A stretch of 64,000 bases of DNA from Saccopteryx bilineata (taxonomy: Eukaryota > Chordata > Mammalia > Chiroptera > Emballonuridae). Each line of letters starts with the position of its first letter. Position 1 is the stretch's first letter. Location: positions 12,773,632-12,837,631 of the forward strand of contig NC_089493.1 in assembly GCF_036850765.1 (NCBI RefSeq), given 5' to 3'. Below are positions 42,440 through 53,820 of this stretch, in pieces. The notes beneath the pieces were generated by a model that was given only the letters and a program-made list of their open reading frames with translations, did no database searches and had not been told where the DNA came from. Position numbers and translations under genes: made by a program.

Positions 42440-42960
42440 GCAGTAGAAAGGCCCGGTGGGAACGGACCCGCCCAGCGTCCCGGGCCACCCCACACCAGCA
42501 GCGAAGGAATCAGTGCCCACTCCGCTTGCCGTGCCGGCCGTAGGAAGGGACGCGGGCGACGGGTGGGTGGCTGCGGCCGGACCCAGGCCACACAGGTATG
42601 TCTCCCCAAAGCCGGTCCTCTTCCACTTGTCACGGTCTCGGGGGAATGTGGGGGGTGCGCACCAGGCAGGGGAAGCCGCGCGCGGGCGGCCAGCTCTGGG
42701 CACTTTCCGGCGCGGTCCCGCGCGCGGTGAGGGTACAGCCACGTGGCCCCGTGTGTTTGCGCGGGGGGCGGAGCGGGCGGCCAGGGGCGGGAGCGGCCGC
42801 GTGTGCACGTGCACGAACCTGGAGGTGGCGGCCAAGTGTGGGCGCGCCTGAAGGGGGCACAGCGGTTGTACGGCAGCCGCGCGGCCCGCCAGGTGTCTGC
42901 CTCCGAGCGCCGGCGCGTCCCCATCCCTCTTCCGGGTAGGGTGTCTCCGCTGCGGTTGTC
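42440..42960 (+). promoter_or_regulatory. Second CpG island, possible alternative GPR68 promoter
   Basis: CpG-dense, with cacgtg-type motifs and GC boxes. Good donor candidates on the plus strand are cag|gtatgt at 42595/42596 and gcg|gtgagg at 42726/42727. It lies inside the putative GPR68 intron. A separate non-coding RNA starting here is equally possible. Confidence 0.5.
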
Positions 42961-43584
42961 GCCTGGTTTAGCAGCCACCCCCTCGGCTGGCTCCGTGGCC
43001 ACCTGGTAATTAACTTCCAAATATATATGTATATAATAAGACAGCTAACCCTTCATTTTCCTGAGCTCGGCGGCACAGGTGACCCAAACATTTTCTTTCA
43101 TTCCCCCAAATCTGTGCATCCCCGCTTAAACCAAGGACAGCTCATCGGACACTGGCCGAATTACGGAGACCCGAAGCTGGCCTATGATTGGCCGCTGCAG
43201 CGGCGGGTCGGGTCGCTGGTTGGCTGGGCCCCATGGCTGGCAATCGTGTAGACCCAGCTAATCCTCAGGCTGGAGAACCGTGATGCGTTGTCCAAAGGGT
43301 TCAGGAAGGAAGGCTCTTCGGGGTTTAGCAGTGGGCAGAGGAGAGACCACTGACTTGGAGCCAGTGGCTGTGGTACTTGCTGTGGCTGGGCCTCTCTAAA
43401 ATGGAGAAATACTCGCTGTGGCCACCTCACAGCGTGGGTGTGTGCACAAAATTGCTGTGAGAATGGTTTGAACCTATACACATCTGAGATGATATGGTTA
43501 TTACACTTTGCTTAACACTGTCCCTCTTCAGCTTCCAAAAGAAGGCAGGACGGAAAAGAACTGGGTTTAACAGAGGAAGCAGGG

Positions 43585-43800
43585 CCGGAGCAGTGTCAGT
43601 GCATTAGACTACAGGGACACGAGTATCTGCAGTTGGGAACGCAGTGCCAGAACCAGATGGCTTGGGTCCACATCTTAGCTCTTCTGCTTATGAGAGCTAT
43701 TACCTTGAGATAATCTGTGAAATGGACATGACAGTAGAGCCTGCTTCTCAGTGTGGTTATGAGATCACACACATAAAAATCTGGCCGTAAAAGTCTTGCA
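43585..43800 (+). mobile_element. MIR SINE, diverged
   Basis: Weak forward MIR pattern: gcttgggtccacatcttagc, cttctgcttatgagagc, ctgtgaaatggacatgaca and gtgtggttatgagatc. Confidence 0.5.
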
Positions 43801-44099
43801 GTGCCCCTAAATGTTAGCTTTATTCTCGGTATTTCCATTATGTTGCACCCTTCAGAGCACAGAGCACTCCATAGGGTGAGAAAACTCATCTAACAGGAAA
43901 CAAAGAATGAAAAGCAGGTTTCATCCTTCCTAGCTGGCTGGTCTCAAACAAGAGACCTTACCTCTCTGAATAGATTGTGGGGAAAATCAGGATTATTATA
44001 CACACCTCACAAAGTTGTTATAAAAATAAAACCAAGTAACCTTATGAATGAATACACCAGGTGATAAACCCTTAAGTGATTTTGGAGAAAGACAATACT

Positions 44100-44600
44100 T
44101 ATGTTCTAGTTATCTATTGTTGCATAACAAACCAGCAGTGGCTTTAAATAACAGTACTCATCTGTTTTGCTCATGAATCTCTGACTTGGGCAGGGGTTGT
44201 TGGGTATGGGTTATCTCTGCTCCTTGCAGCATTAGCTGGGGAGACGCAGCTAGGGCTGGACGATCTTCTTTCAAGATCATGCAACGTGGGGTGAGCCCGT
44301 TGATTCAGGCTTCAGCTGGGGTTGTTGGCCAGGCTCTTGGTTCCTCTCAATGTGGGTCTCTTTAAGAGGCCACTTGGCCTTGCTCCCAGCAGGGTGCCTA
44401 AGTTTTAAGAGCAACATCCCAAGAGATGCCATCTCTTTAGACATGGACTCAGAAGCTGGCACAGGGTGGCTTCCACCTCATTCTTTTGCTCAAGCAGTCA
44501 CAGAGCCCACTTAATTTCAAGGGAGGGGACCTAGAACCCATCTCTCAATGAGAACATCAAACAATTTCCAGCCATCTTGAATCTACCAAAACTTGAAAGT
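44100..44600 (+). mobile_element. Ancient interspersed repeat, probably LTR-derived
   Basis: Opens ttctagttatctattgttgc, ataacaaaccagcagtggct; later ggcacagggtggcttccacc and catcttgaatcta. This ~500-bp pattern is common in placental genomes (MaLR-type, from memory). I cannot name the subfamily, and nothing coding remains. Confidence 0.45.
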
Positions 44601-47066
44601 CTTCCTTTTTGCTTTTTTTCTTTGGGTGCTGTGGTAACACATTAAGTCATCTCTGCTAGAAGACCAGCAGAGATACAAACATCCCGACCGAGGGCCTTAT
44701 CGCAGAGCCTGTTTGGGTCAGGATCAGGTTCTCTGGGCCGGCAGGGATGAGGGAGCTGGCATCCTATGTGGTAGCTTCTCTAGTATCTGTTTCCCTGGAA
44801 CCTCTGAGGCTTCAGCCCCCAGCTCTGCCAAACCCATGCCTTTAGGACAAGAGAGAGAAGCCAGAGAGAGAGAGTAATATGGCTTCAGAAAGCTAGATTT
44901 TAGCAGGTGGCCTGGGCTGAAAGTAATTAGCATCTCTGCTGCCCTCAGGTCCCTGGAGAAGCCTGTTTGTTTTTCAAGAGGACTGTTGCCTGGATGTTTA
45001 GAGTGACTGTTGTCATACATTATTAGGTTATTAATTGATGGGTTGAAGCACTCCTGGTGGGAAGGCAGGCTGGTGGGGGCAGCATGCCTGCAGTTGCCAT
45101 GGCAACCTTCAGGCCTGTGATTTGTGCTTCCGGCCTCAGCGCAGGAAGGATGCTCAAAGCTGCTCAGACCTCCTCAGACAGACATAGACTCTCCAAAGAG
45201 AAACCAAACACTTTCTTTTAAGAGTCGGCTTCCGTTGTCATGTATTTTCACACTACCACCCACACCCTCAGAGTCAAAACCAACCCTCTTCCTGTCGCCT
45301 GATCCCACATCCTGACTGTCACCCCCAGTTCCTTAGCTCCTCGTTCGACTTCAGCCACGCTGCCTTCCAGGTGGGCTGCAGAAGTAAATGGAATTTGGGT
45401 TCATTTTTTTCATTCAAATATTCAACCCATTTTTGTTGTGCATTTATTGCCGCAGAGGACGGTTCCCCCTGGCAGAGAACAAACCAGAGCCAGCTCCGTA
45501 TTCCTGATGGAGCGCTTACCGTCTAGAGGGGAAGGTGGGCGTCAGCAAGTAATTGTACAAATTCCCCTGCATGGCAGTGGTAATTATTAAAATGCAGTTA
45601 ATTCGGACCTTGACTTGAATCCCAGCTCTGGCCACTTACCAGGTGAGCCCAGGGTGATCACAAAGGTTCTTGAAAGTGGAAGAGGGAGGGCGACAGGAAG
45701 GTTGCAGTCAGAGAAGATGTGAACAGAGGCAGAGTGAAGTGGTGTGAGAAGGCCTCAGTCCCACTGCTGGCTTCGAAGAGCAAGGGGCCACAAGCCAAGG
45801 AGCGCTGGAAGCCTTCAGAAGCTAGGAAAGGCAAGAAAGTCTACTTTCCCCTAAACCAGCTCCAAATCAGTAGAGTAGCCATGGGGAATAAGGTAACGCA
45901 TCTTACCGAGTTGGCCTGTCTGCCCTTCACCATCTCTAGGGTGAGTCAGACCGTGGGGCGGACCGCCGAGCCTGAGGGAGTGGTGCTGTCCCTCTGTCTT
46001 TAACCTCCGTCCTGTGACTACAGGCTTGCTACCATGCATGGCGCCACAAACTTGGGGCAGCCTCCAGAGTCCTCCCTGTGATGACCCCGGACTGCTTGGA
46101 CCTCTGGGGGCCACTGGCTGCCCAAAGGCCTTGTGGCCTGGGACCCTGTTGCCCTCAGAGTGGTCTCCAGAACATTTCAGAAAGTTCTCCCAGCCCTTCA
46201 GAGCCTAGGTCCCTGGAGCAGATGTTTATGCTGGAGGCAGACCGGGCCCCAGGGTTCGGCAAGCCTTCTGGTCTGTCACCCCAGTGGGGTCTCCAGCGCT
46301 CCTTGACTGCTGTTGCTGGGGCTGAGAGAGAGAGAGATGGGGAAATGGGTTCAGGGGGCGAGCCTGGCCCCAGTTAGGCCCTTAGGTCTCTGCAGAGTGG
46401 AAGAAGCCACAGGCAGAGGCGGGCCCTGGCAGCCCTGTGAGGCCGCCCACCCCACCCGGCTCCAGCGTTCTCACCTTTCACTGAATGGCCCTTCTCTGCT
46501 CAGTGGCAGCGCCATGGTCGGGCAGTTCAGGTTTAAGGAGAGAAGTTTGAGTGGGGGAGGTGGGCCGGGGGCTTCTCTTGAAGCTAGGTGTTCATTATAA
46601 ACTCACTACTTTCACGTAGTTGCAGGTTCCCTTGGAAAGCTTTGGGGTCGAGGTTATGGGTCTCCAGGACCCCTAGGTCACCGCCTGATGCTTGGTGTCG
46701 TCACAGTTTCTCATCTCCCCTGCCTGTTTTAGATCAAAGATGAAATCCTAGTGCCAGAGTGGAACATAGCTCGGGCCGTTCTCTCTCTTCCCGAGCGGGC
46801 ATTTCACAGAGGACATGGGCTCAGCCAATTTGAGTAAAACTGAAGTCAGCTTCATCCCAGGTGCATCCCAAAGGCCCAGTGGGGAGCGCAAGGGGTCCCT
46901 GGCCCCGGAGAGAGGAGGGCCGCCCATTCAGATGACGGGGCGTACACTGTCGGCAGAGGGGGCAGGACGGCCTGGGGGCAGCTTGGGAGGCTTGGAGGAG
47001 AGGACAGGACACGGGGTTATCAGCGGTTCTTCCAGGTACAGACAGCGATGGGATGGGCAGCCTGTG

Positions 47067-47195
47067 TGTGCATGCCCTGTTAGGGGGCTGCCCGGTGGAG
47101 AGCCAGGGGTGCTCTCTGGCCAGTGTGCCCTGTGCATGCCCTATAGGGGGCTGCCCTGGGGAGAGCCAGGGGTGCTCCCTGGCCAGTGTGCCCTG
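47067..47195 (+). repeat. 64-bp tandem duplication
   Basis: Two copies starting tgtgcatgccct at 47067 and 47131, each ending ctggccagtgtgccc. Confidence 0.88.
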
Positions 47196-47789
47196 GCTGG
47201 AGCCAGGCATTCACTACGAGGTCGACCTCGTAGTCCTAATCCCCCCATCCTTTCCACAACAGGACTAGAGCGATTTACTCTCTAGGACAGGGCCCACTGA
47301 CCACATAACAGCAGGGAGCATGGACACCCTCAGTGCCCCACCCCCACGCACAGTGGGCGTTGGCTTCCTCCTAGTTCTAGCAACATACCCAAGGAGCAGC
47401 TCCCGAGGAGGGAGGAAGGCATGCCAAAATAGCATGGCGTCTGTTGTGGGCAGCAGCTTCCTGGAGTCACAGCTCTGTCGTTTCGCTGCAAGACCCTGAC
47501 CAAGAAGAGCCTTTGCCTGGCTGGGCCTGAGTTTCCCAACCTGGATGACGAGGAGGCTGTGCTAGGGAGCCTGCCGGGGCCCCGTCAGCCCTGCTGGGTC
47601 GAGAGTCCCATCGGGGCGCCTGAGAGCCCGAAGACCCCTTGACACGGAGCCTGTGCTTGCTCCCCACGTGGGGCCGTGCTCTTTAAAAACACGGATGCTG
47701 CCTCACCCATGGCCCAGAGCGATGCCCTCACTCCCCTGGTCTGCAGAACAGGACCCAGCCTGCCTCCGACACATTCGTCAGTGCTTCTG

Positions 47790-47940
47790 TAGTGGCTGCC
47801 CACTGGGACTGCCCAGAGAACTTTTACAAACATCGGTGATGGCACAGCATCTGCAGGAAGTGGGATTTAATTCTGGGTGGGGCCTGGGCAGTGGTATTGT
47901 TTTTTTTATAAACTCCCCAGGTATTCTATAAAGTACGTGG
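47790..47940 (+). mobile_element. Old hAT fragment (MER20-like)
   Basis: Contains gggactgcccagagaacttt, ggcctgggcagtggtatt and taaactccccaggtattct, a MER20-type arrangement. Confidence 0.5.
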
Positions 47941-48918
47941 GACCCACTGACCTGGATGTTGGTTGCTGGTGGCTGGAGGGTGACAGCCTGGGGGGAGGGG
48001 AGTGGAAGTGGGAAGAAGCAGCTTGCTTCAGGTCCTGGACTGTTGTCCTGCTATTCTCCCTGGGGTCCCTGGTGTACTCCAGTGACCTGAGTGTCAGCAT
48101 GCCTGAGTGACTCAGGCGAGGACCCTGGGCGCAGGGGTTCAATGGCCTGTGTCTCCTCTCCGGGGATCCTGTCGGTAGAATTCGTGCACCCCACCTCTCC
48201 TGCATGGCCCCCAGCCCCCGAGGTCCACTGTCCCTAATCCAGGCTTTAGCATTCCCTGGAAGGGTGCTCCCTGCCTCTGGGGGTGTGGAAAGCAGGGCAG
48301 GCCCGCCTCCCTCATCCTGTGGCTGGCGAGTGTTCTTGGCAGCTGCCATCCTGACACCCTGATCTGATCAGACGGACCGACCACTGACGGACGGAGTTCA
48401 CATGATTCTGCCTCAGCTCAGGAATGGACGGCCTCCCGCTGGGGTTTTCTAGACCAAGCTGGGAGGTACGTCCAGTCCCGGGAAATCCCTGGAGGGAAGT
48501 GTGGTCCTGACTGCAGGGTTGTGGGCACGGGGGTCCACCAGGCAGGGCGAGGTGCCTTTCGGCCCCTCCCTCAGCCCTCCAGGCTGCTGTAGGAAGTCGA
48601 GCTGTTTGAGGTCTGAGGGCAGAGCTCAGTGGGGAAGCAGTCACAGAGGACCCACGACTCCCCTGGGACAGCTCCCCTGAGCTCTGCCTGCTCCTCACCT
48701 GGCTGGGAGCCCATCGCCTTCCCGTGGGCCAGAGGCTGAGCAGGTGGGGTCAGTCCAACTGTTTCCAGACAGGATCATGACCCATTAGAGGGTCAGGAAA
48801 TCAATTCAGTAGCTCATGACCTGCATTTAGAAAAGCAAAATAGAAGGGACACGATCAGAGTGTGTTGCAAATCATAGGGTAAGTATTGCTCTGGGGAAGT
48901 TTGTTGCTGTGTGCACAC

Positions 48919-48920
<2 letters not shown>

Positions 48921-48971
<51 letters not shown>
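48921..48971 (+). repeat. (TG)n microsatellite
   Basis: Twenty-five uninterrupted tg units after cacacac. Confidence 0.95.
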
Positions 48972-48974
<3 letters not shown>

Positions 48975-49069
48975 ATGTGTGTGCTGGGATACAGTGTTAA
49001 GTGCATTTGTTGCTTGTGGTTTGTGGCCCAAGGAGCTTTAAGGCAGCAAGTTGGCGCCTCCACGCCTAG

Positions 49070-49190
49070 ATTCTGGACTCAGACCCACCGGACCTACTGG
49101 GTGAACTTGAGCCACTGCGTTAGCCTCTCTGGGCTTCAGGTTCTGTGACATGGGTGGGCAGTGCCAGTATCTCCTCACCCCAAGTCACAG
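49070..49190 (+). mobile_element. MIR SINE fragment
   Basis: tctggactcagacccaccgg, tgggtgaacttgagccactg, tagcctctctgggcttcagg in MIR order. Confidence 0.75.
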
Positions 49191-50045
49191 TGACTTCCTG
49201 AGCCATAGAGAGCTGAACGTGGAAACGGTGAGGAGGCCTTTAGAAATGAGACTCTGTCTCATTGCGGCTGGAGCGAGGCTCCCTGGGGGCACAGTGACTA
49301 AGGAGAAATGCCGCCCGATTTCTCCTTCTGCCCCAGACGGAAATATTAACAGCCTCTGAAACAAACACTTTTAGGGAATGAAACAACCTTGTTTAAAGCA
49401 TGTGGTGGTTTAACCAGATAAAGGAAGACAAGCTGGGCCTGCAGGAAACTCCCTGCCCTGTGGGCTCAGGGCCCCCTTGAGCAGGGCCACCGTGGCACCG
49501 TGAGTAATTGTCCGTGAGTCCATGTGCACTCCACGGAGAGACGGGTGATGGATTAGGTCATTGTTTATGTGCCCCAGCATGCCAGCCCTGGCACTCCTCC
49601 TGGCTGGGACCGTGCAAGGGGCTCTCACCTTGCACCAAAGAGGCCCTTCCTTTCTGGGCTTACGTTGTCATTGAAGTCCTCAGAGCCACCTCGTGCTGAT
49701 GAGCACTTGTCTAAAGATTTGATCTGAGGTGTTGGGTTGCCTGTGTGTGGTCTCTGTCCCTTAGCTGGACGACGAAGTGTGAGGTCGGTGCAGCGGCCCT
49801 TGTTTTGGTCCTTTGCCCCACCCCGTCCACTTGGGCCCCAGGACTGGACGCACAGATTTCCTTCAGTGGGTGTAGAGGAATTGGTTGAGGAGGCGGAGCA
49901 CCTCCAGGGGCAGGGGCTAGCCTGGGACTAAGTCTGGAGCCTGGCGAAGCCTGGAGGTGGAGGGCCGCCTCTCGGGGACAGTCATGACAGACAGAAAGAG
50001 GGCTGGCCTACCACCCTGTAACTGGGACACTGAGCAGGTTGGTTC

Positions 50046-50078
<33 letters not shown>
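50046..50078 (+). repeat. (TC)n microsatellite within a MIR remnant
   Basis: About 16 tc units followed by agcctcagctttgtgtttgc and atctgtaaaatgggcactga, a MIR core. Confidence 0.88.
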
Positions 50079-50079
<1 letters not shown>

Positions 50080-50546
50080 CTCAGCTTTGTGTTTGCATCT
50101 GTAAAATGGGCACTGAGAGGAGCGGAGTTGAGAGGAAGGTGCCTGGCACCTGGAGGGCGCTCAGCAGATAGGAGCTGGCCCCTCCGTCCCGTCTACAGCC
50201 TCTCATTTACCAAACACTTTTGTGTCCACTGTGTCTTTTGACTATTGAGGAGTGAGATTCCTTTGGAGACCAGCTAGAGAAGGGCCACTGTGGCTAGGTA
50301 TAGTTTGCACATGGGGATGCCTATCCTCAGGGTCTGGGAGAAGGGGGGACTGGCTGTGACAGACCTGGGGGGAAAGCAGGGCTCTCTGAGCCACTCGGGC
50401 AGCCTGAGCAGGTGCCAGGCTGCCGGGGACAAGGCTGCAGTGATTGCTTCTCATCATTTCTGTTTCTGTTCATGGCGTCTCCACTGCCCCAGCACCCAAC
50501 CTCACACCCTCTCCGCGCCCCAGCCGTCTGCCCACCTGCCAACCCA

Positions 50547-50695
50547 TCATTCATCCATCCATCTACCCACTAAACCGTCCATCTGTCCATGTACCTGCCA
50601 CTGATCCGGCCGTTTACTCATCTCTACTCGTGACCCCTCATCCATTCATCTGCCTGTCCATTCACCCATTCACCCACCTGGTCATCCACCTAACA
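50547..50695 (+). repeat. Degenerate (CCAT)n tract
   Basis: Repeated catcca, ccatctg and cattcaccc words over 150 bases. Confidence 0.8.
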
Positions 50696-51179
50696 AATTA
50701 TTTTTGAGAGCTTATAAGGACTTAGCACTGAGGAACATCTCAGATTTGTCCCTAACTCTTCCCCACCCCCTTTTAAGTAGTTCTTAGTTACTGCAGCCTC
50801 TGTCTCCTCTCTGCCACGCCCTCCGCACACCTAGGGCCAGTCATGCCAGCCGCTTTCTTTGCCCGGAAGGAACCCACGCTTTCTCTCTTGGATTTGGTCT
50901 GTTGCACGCATGGTTTCTATAGGCAGACACGCCCCTCTGCTCCGGCAGCTCCTCCCCCTTCTGTTAGTCTTAGCGTGCCTTGCTGCTCCGGGAGGCTTTT
51001 CTGGCTGGGTTAGGTTCTCCCTAATGAACTCCCTTAAAATCCTGGGCTCTCCTGAGAAGCTGGTTCACGTATCTTCTCCCCGCTCCCAAGAGACTAAAAG
51101 CAACTTGAGCTGCACTAGGAGCCAGTGTCCCGAGCGGTGCCTTCCATATGATAGATACTCTATAAGTATGCGTGGTGTG

Positions 51180-51226
51180 AATGGATAGTGAGTGGGTTAG
51201 TGGGTGGATGGATGAATGGATGCATT
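51180..51226 (+). repeat. Degenerate (GGAT)n tract
   Basis: gtgggtggatggatgaatgg and similar words. Confidence 0.8.
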
Positions 51227-51734
51227 AGAAAGCCATTAAAGGGTGTGAAGCCGGAGTGATTAGGTTAGACTGGTGTCACAGAGGAGGGCTCTGAGGGTGG
51301 TGAGGCGGAGACAGGGAATCTGACAGGAGGCCGTGGCACTGATTCCGGGGAGAAAGTCTTGACCAAGCCAAACTGGGGCGGTGGTGAGGGGGCTGAAGAG
51401 GAGAAGACGGACGTGGGAAATACTCAGGAATTTAAAATGGCAGTCTGGGTAATTAAGCAGATGCTGTGGATGAAGGTGAGGGAAGAAGCCGAAGGCCATT
51501 TCCTAGTGGCGAAATGACGGAATCCGGGTGGGCCTCTCTGAGCGTGTCTGGGGGGGAGCAGGAAGCTGGTTTTACCAGCCTTCCACCTGGGGGAGGGTGA
51601 TGAGGTCTGGGAGCCGTGAGAGTGTGGAGGGGGTCGAAACCACAGAAGAGATGTCGTCCCCCAGAGAGTGCATGTGGAGTAAAAAAAAATGAGCCAACGT
51701 TCAATAGAAGTGGGCGGGGTGGACGGTAGCTCCC

Positions 51735-51900
51735 ACCGTACACTGCCTCTGGTGGCAGTCTTTTGTACCTGTGACCTTCCTGTCTCACAGGATTGGAGGC
51801 TCCCTGGGGTGCGGGCTATCTCTTCCTCATCTCTAGGTCCCCTGTGTCTAGTCTGGTGCTGTGAACATTGTAGATGCTCCTCAAATACTTGTTGAATGAA
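51735..51900 (+). mobile_element. L2 LINE 3' end
   Basis: Reads attggaggctccctggggtg, gtctagtctggtgctgtgaa and gatgctcctcaaatacttgt, tgaatgaa, the standard L2 terminus. Confidence 0.8.
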
Positions 51901-51904
51901 ACCC

Positions 51905-52035
51905 AGAGGTGCTGGACTACTGCGCAAGCTACTCCATCTCTTTGGGCCTCAGTTTCCTTTTCTCTAAAATGGGAGAATAGCAAGGCTGTTGTGAAGCTTG
52001 GGCAGAGGTGAGATGTGCAGTGCTCTGTGAACGGA
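51905..52035 (+). mobile_element. MIR SINE fragment
   Basis: ctttgggcctcagtttcctt, ttctctaaaatgggagaata, aggctgttgtgaagc in MIR order, directly after the L2 end. Confidence 0.75.
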
Positions 52036-52271
52036 AAGATTCGGCAGCTGCGCTGTGTAAGGACAGTCAGTGTGTTCTGAAATACATTCAGTCACTGTAT
52101 CTTGGAAGCCTGAATCAGGCTGTTGATCTCCCAAAGGCTGAGTCCTGGTTCTGACCACAAGGTTCGACTGGTCTTAAGTTCCCCTTCGAGCCACCTCTAC
52201 TCCCCAGCCTGGGAACTCATGTAGGACCCTAGCCTGGAGCAAACCCCAGACCTTCTGGACCTCTGAGTCCC

Positions 52272-52445
52272 TTACTACTCAGTGTGACCCGTGGGCTAGG
52301 GGCACCAGCATCACCTGGGAGGCGTGTGGCAAACGCTCCGGCCCCAACTCAGACCCACTGAGCCAGAGGCTCTGGAGGTGGGGCGCCGTGATCTGTGTAG
52401 CAGACCCTCTGGGACTCAGGTGCGCCCACGTTCAAGGAACACTGT
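52272..52445 (+). mobile_element. Old hAT fragment (MER5/MER20-like)
   Basis: ccagcatcacctgggaggcg, ccactgagccagaggctctg and a closing gttcaaggaacactg fit this class. Confidence 0.55.
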
Positions 52446-53329
52446 CCGGAATACCCAAACCATCTTTTTGCTCTGAAGTGAACGTAGGAGGTACTTTCAA
52501 CATAGTAAGTTGCCCTGCAGGGTTGACTATTTGTGACTTTGATGGCCGAACTTTACTTATTGTTGGCCTAGGAAAGAGGAAGCCACAGCCATTGTCTCAG
52601 CCCACCCCACACGTGTACACTCACACTAATAAACAATGGGCCTCTGGTGACTCTCCAGGAATTCTTAAGACCTGACAGGACATGTTTTTGCTGTGGCTTC
52701 ACGTGCCCTGTTTTATTGACATGTGGGGGCCTGTGTTTATGAATGAGTTTTATCTTCCTGTGGGTGGATTGTATCTACTACAGAGAACCTGGCACGCAGG
52801 GTGGGTGCCCCTGGGGACCGTTCGGGGACCCGTCTGCTGTCGACTTTCTGCCGTGGAAGCCAGGTGAACCATTTGGCCCTGCAGGTGTGGGCTTGGGATT
52901 CACGGACAGGAGAGCCAGCAAGAGGAAGGCAGGTAGGGCCGGATCCTGACTCAGTAGGCTGTGGGCGGAGCGCAGGGTCACAGGCCCAGCTGGCCCACTC
53001 CCCTTCCTCTCACCATCAAAACATAGAATGCTGTGACTGTGAATGGCCCTTATTGTTATCGAAGGTGGTGGCTGGGCCCTCACTGTTGCGTGTAGGTTGG
53101 AACTGACCTTCATCTTCAGCTTTCCTTGGAGAGCTAGGCTCAGGATGGGCTGAGCTCACAGGACCAGGGAAATAAACAAGGGACGGGAAGCCAGGGACAG
53201 AGGGTGGAGAGACACAGACCACAGTCAGATGTTCTGGTTGAGTTGGGGTGGGTTGGCTGGGTGGGCCATCCTCTAAATTAAGGGAGGCACTTGGAACAGT
53301 GCCCGACACACAGTAGGTGCTGTATCAAT

Positions 53330-53636
53330 AGTTTTTTGGGAGGGTTTTTTGTTTGGGTTTTTTTGTGACAGAGACGGAGAGAGTCAGAGAGAGAAACAGA
53401 TAGGGACAGATAGGAAAGGAGAGAGATGAGAAGCATCAATTTTTTGTTGTGGCACCATAGCTGTTCATTGATTGCGCTCTGATATGCCCCCTTGACCAGG
53501 GGGCTACAGCAGACCAAGTGATCCCTTGCTCAAACCAGCGAGCTTGGACTCAAGCTGGCGACCTCGGGGTCTCGAACCTTTGTCCTCCGTGTCGCAGTCT
53601 GAGGCTCTACCCACTGCACCACTGCCTGGTCAGGCA
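53330..53636 (-). mobile_element. tRNA-derived bat SINE just upstream of the GPR68 coding exon
   Basis: On the minus strand it begins ctgaccaggcagtgg, has box B ggttcgagacccc, then gcttgagtccaagctcg, a gagaga tract and a terminal A-rich tail. A 13-base perfect repeat, gtgctgtatcaat, flanks it (53317-53329 and 53637-53649). Same subfamily as 63812-64000. Its right flank is only 42 bases from the splice acceptor AG. Confidence 0.95.
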
Positions 53637-53709
53637 GTGCTGTATCAATGTTAATCCTGTGAGTCTGAGCCTTTCCTGCCTTTGACTTTCAGAAGCTCCC
53701 CGTCCACCA

Positions 53710-53736
53710 ATGAGGCCAGCCTCTGGTACAGCTTGA
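53710..53736 (+). promoter_or_regulatory. Upstream ORF 1 of GPR68 (8 codons)
   Basis: ATG AGG ... GCT TGA. The start context is weak (C at -3, A at +4). Confidence 0.5.
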
Positions 53737-53755
53737 ACCGCCTCCCATAAACAAC

Positions 53756-53794
53756 ATGGCAGCAGAGAGACAGGCCCATTCCCTGAGCCCATGA
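53756..53794 (+). promoter_or_regulatory. Upstream ORF 2 of GPR68 (12 codons), strong start
   Basis: The start context is aacATGg, with A at -3 and G at +4, the strongest Kozak match upstream of the receptor. Its TGA overlaps the ATG at 53791 (ATGA) and lies 26 bases before the main start. It could lower receptor translation or force reinitiation. Confidence 0.55.
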
Positions 53795-53820
53795 GGGGCG
53801 AGGCCCCTTCAGGCCCGAAG
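53791..53820 (+). other. Possible 10-residue N-terminal extension of GPR68
   Basis: An in-frame ATG followed by RGEAPSGPK before the main Met. The context is weak (C at -3, A at +4). It has no signal-peptide character, so it is more likely untranslated or a minor start. Confidence 0.35.

Larger units (their letters stand above)
35821..53692 (+). other. GPR68: Putative GPR68 5' intron, 17.9 kb
   Basis: From the gtgagt donor to the tgactttcag acceptor. It holds a second CpG island, L2 and MIR fragments, an LTR-like block, a SPIN element, a short VES SINE, several microsatellites and a SINE at its very end. 38.1-38.88, 39.1-40.2, 44.65-45.6, 45.65-47.05, 48.0-48.9 and 49.2-50.0 kb show nothing I can name. 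No other coding exon is supported. Confidence 0.55.
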
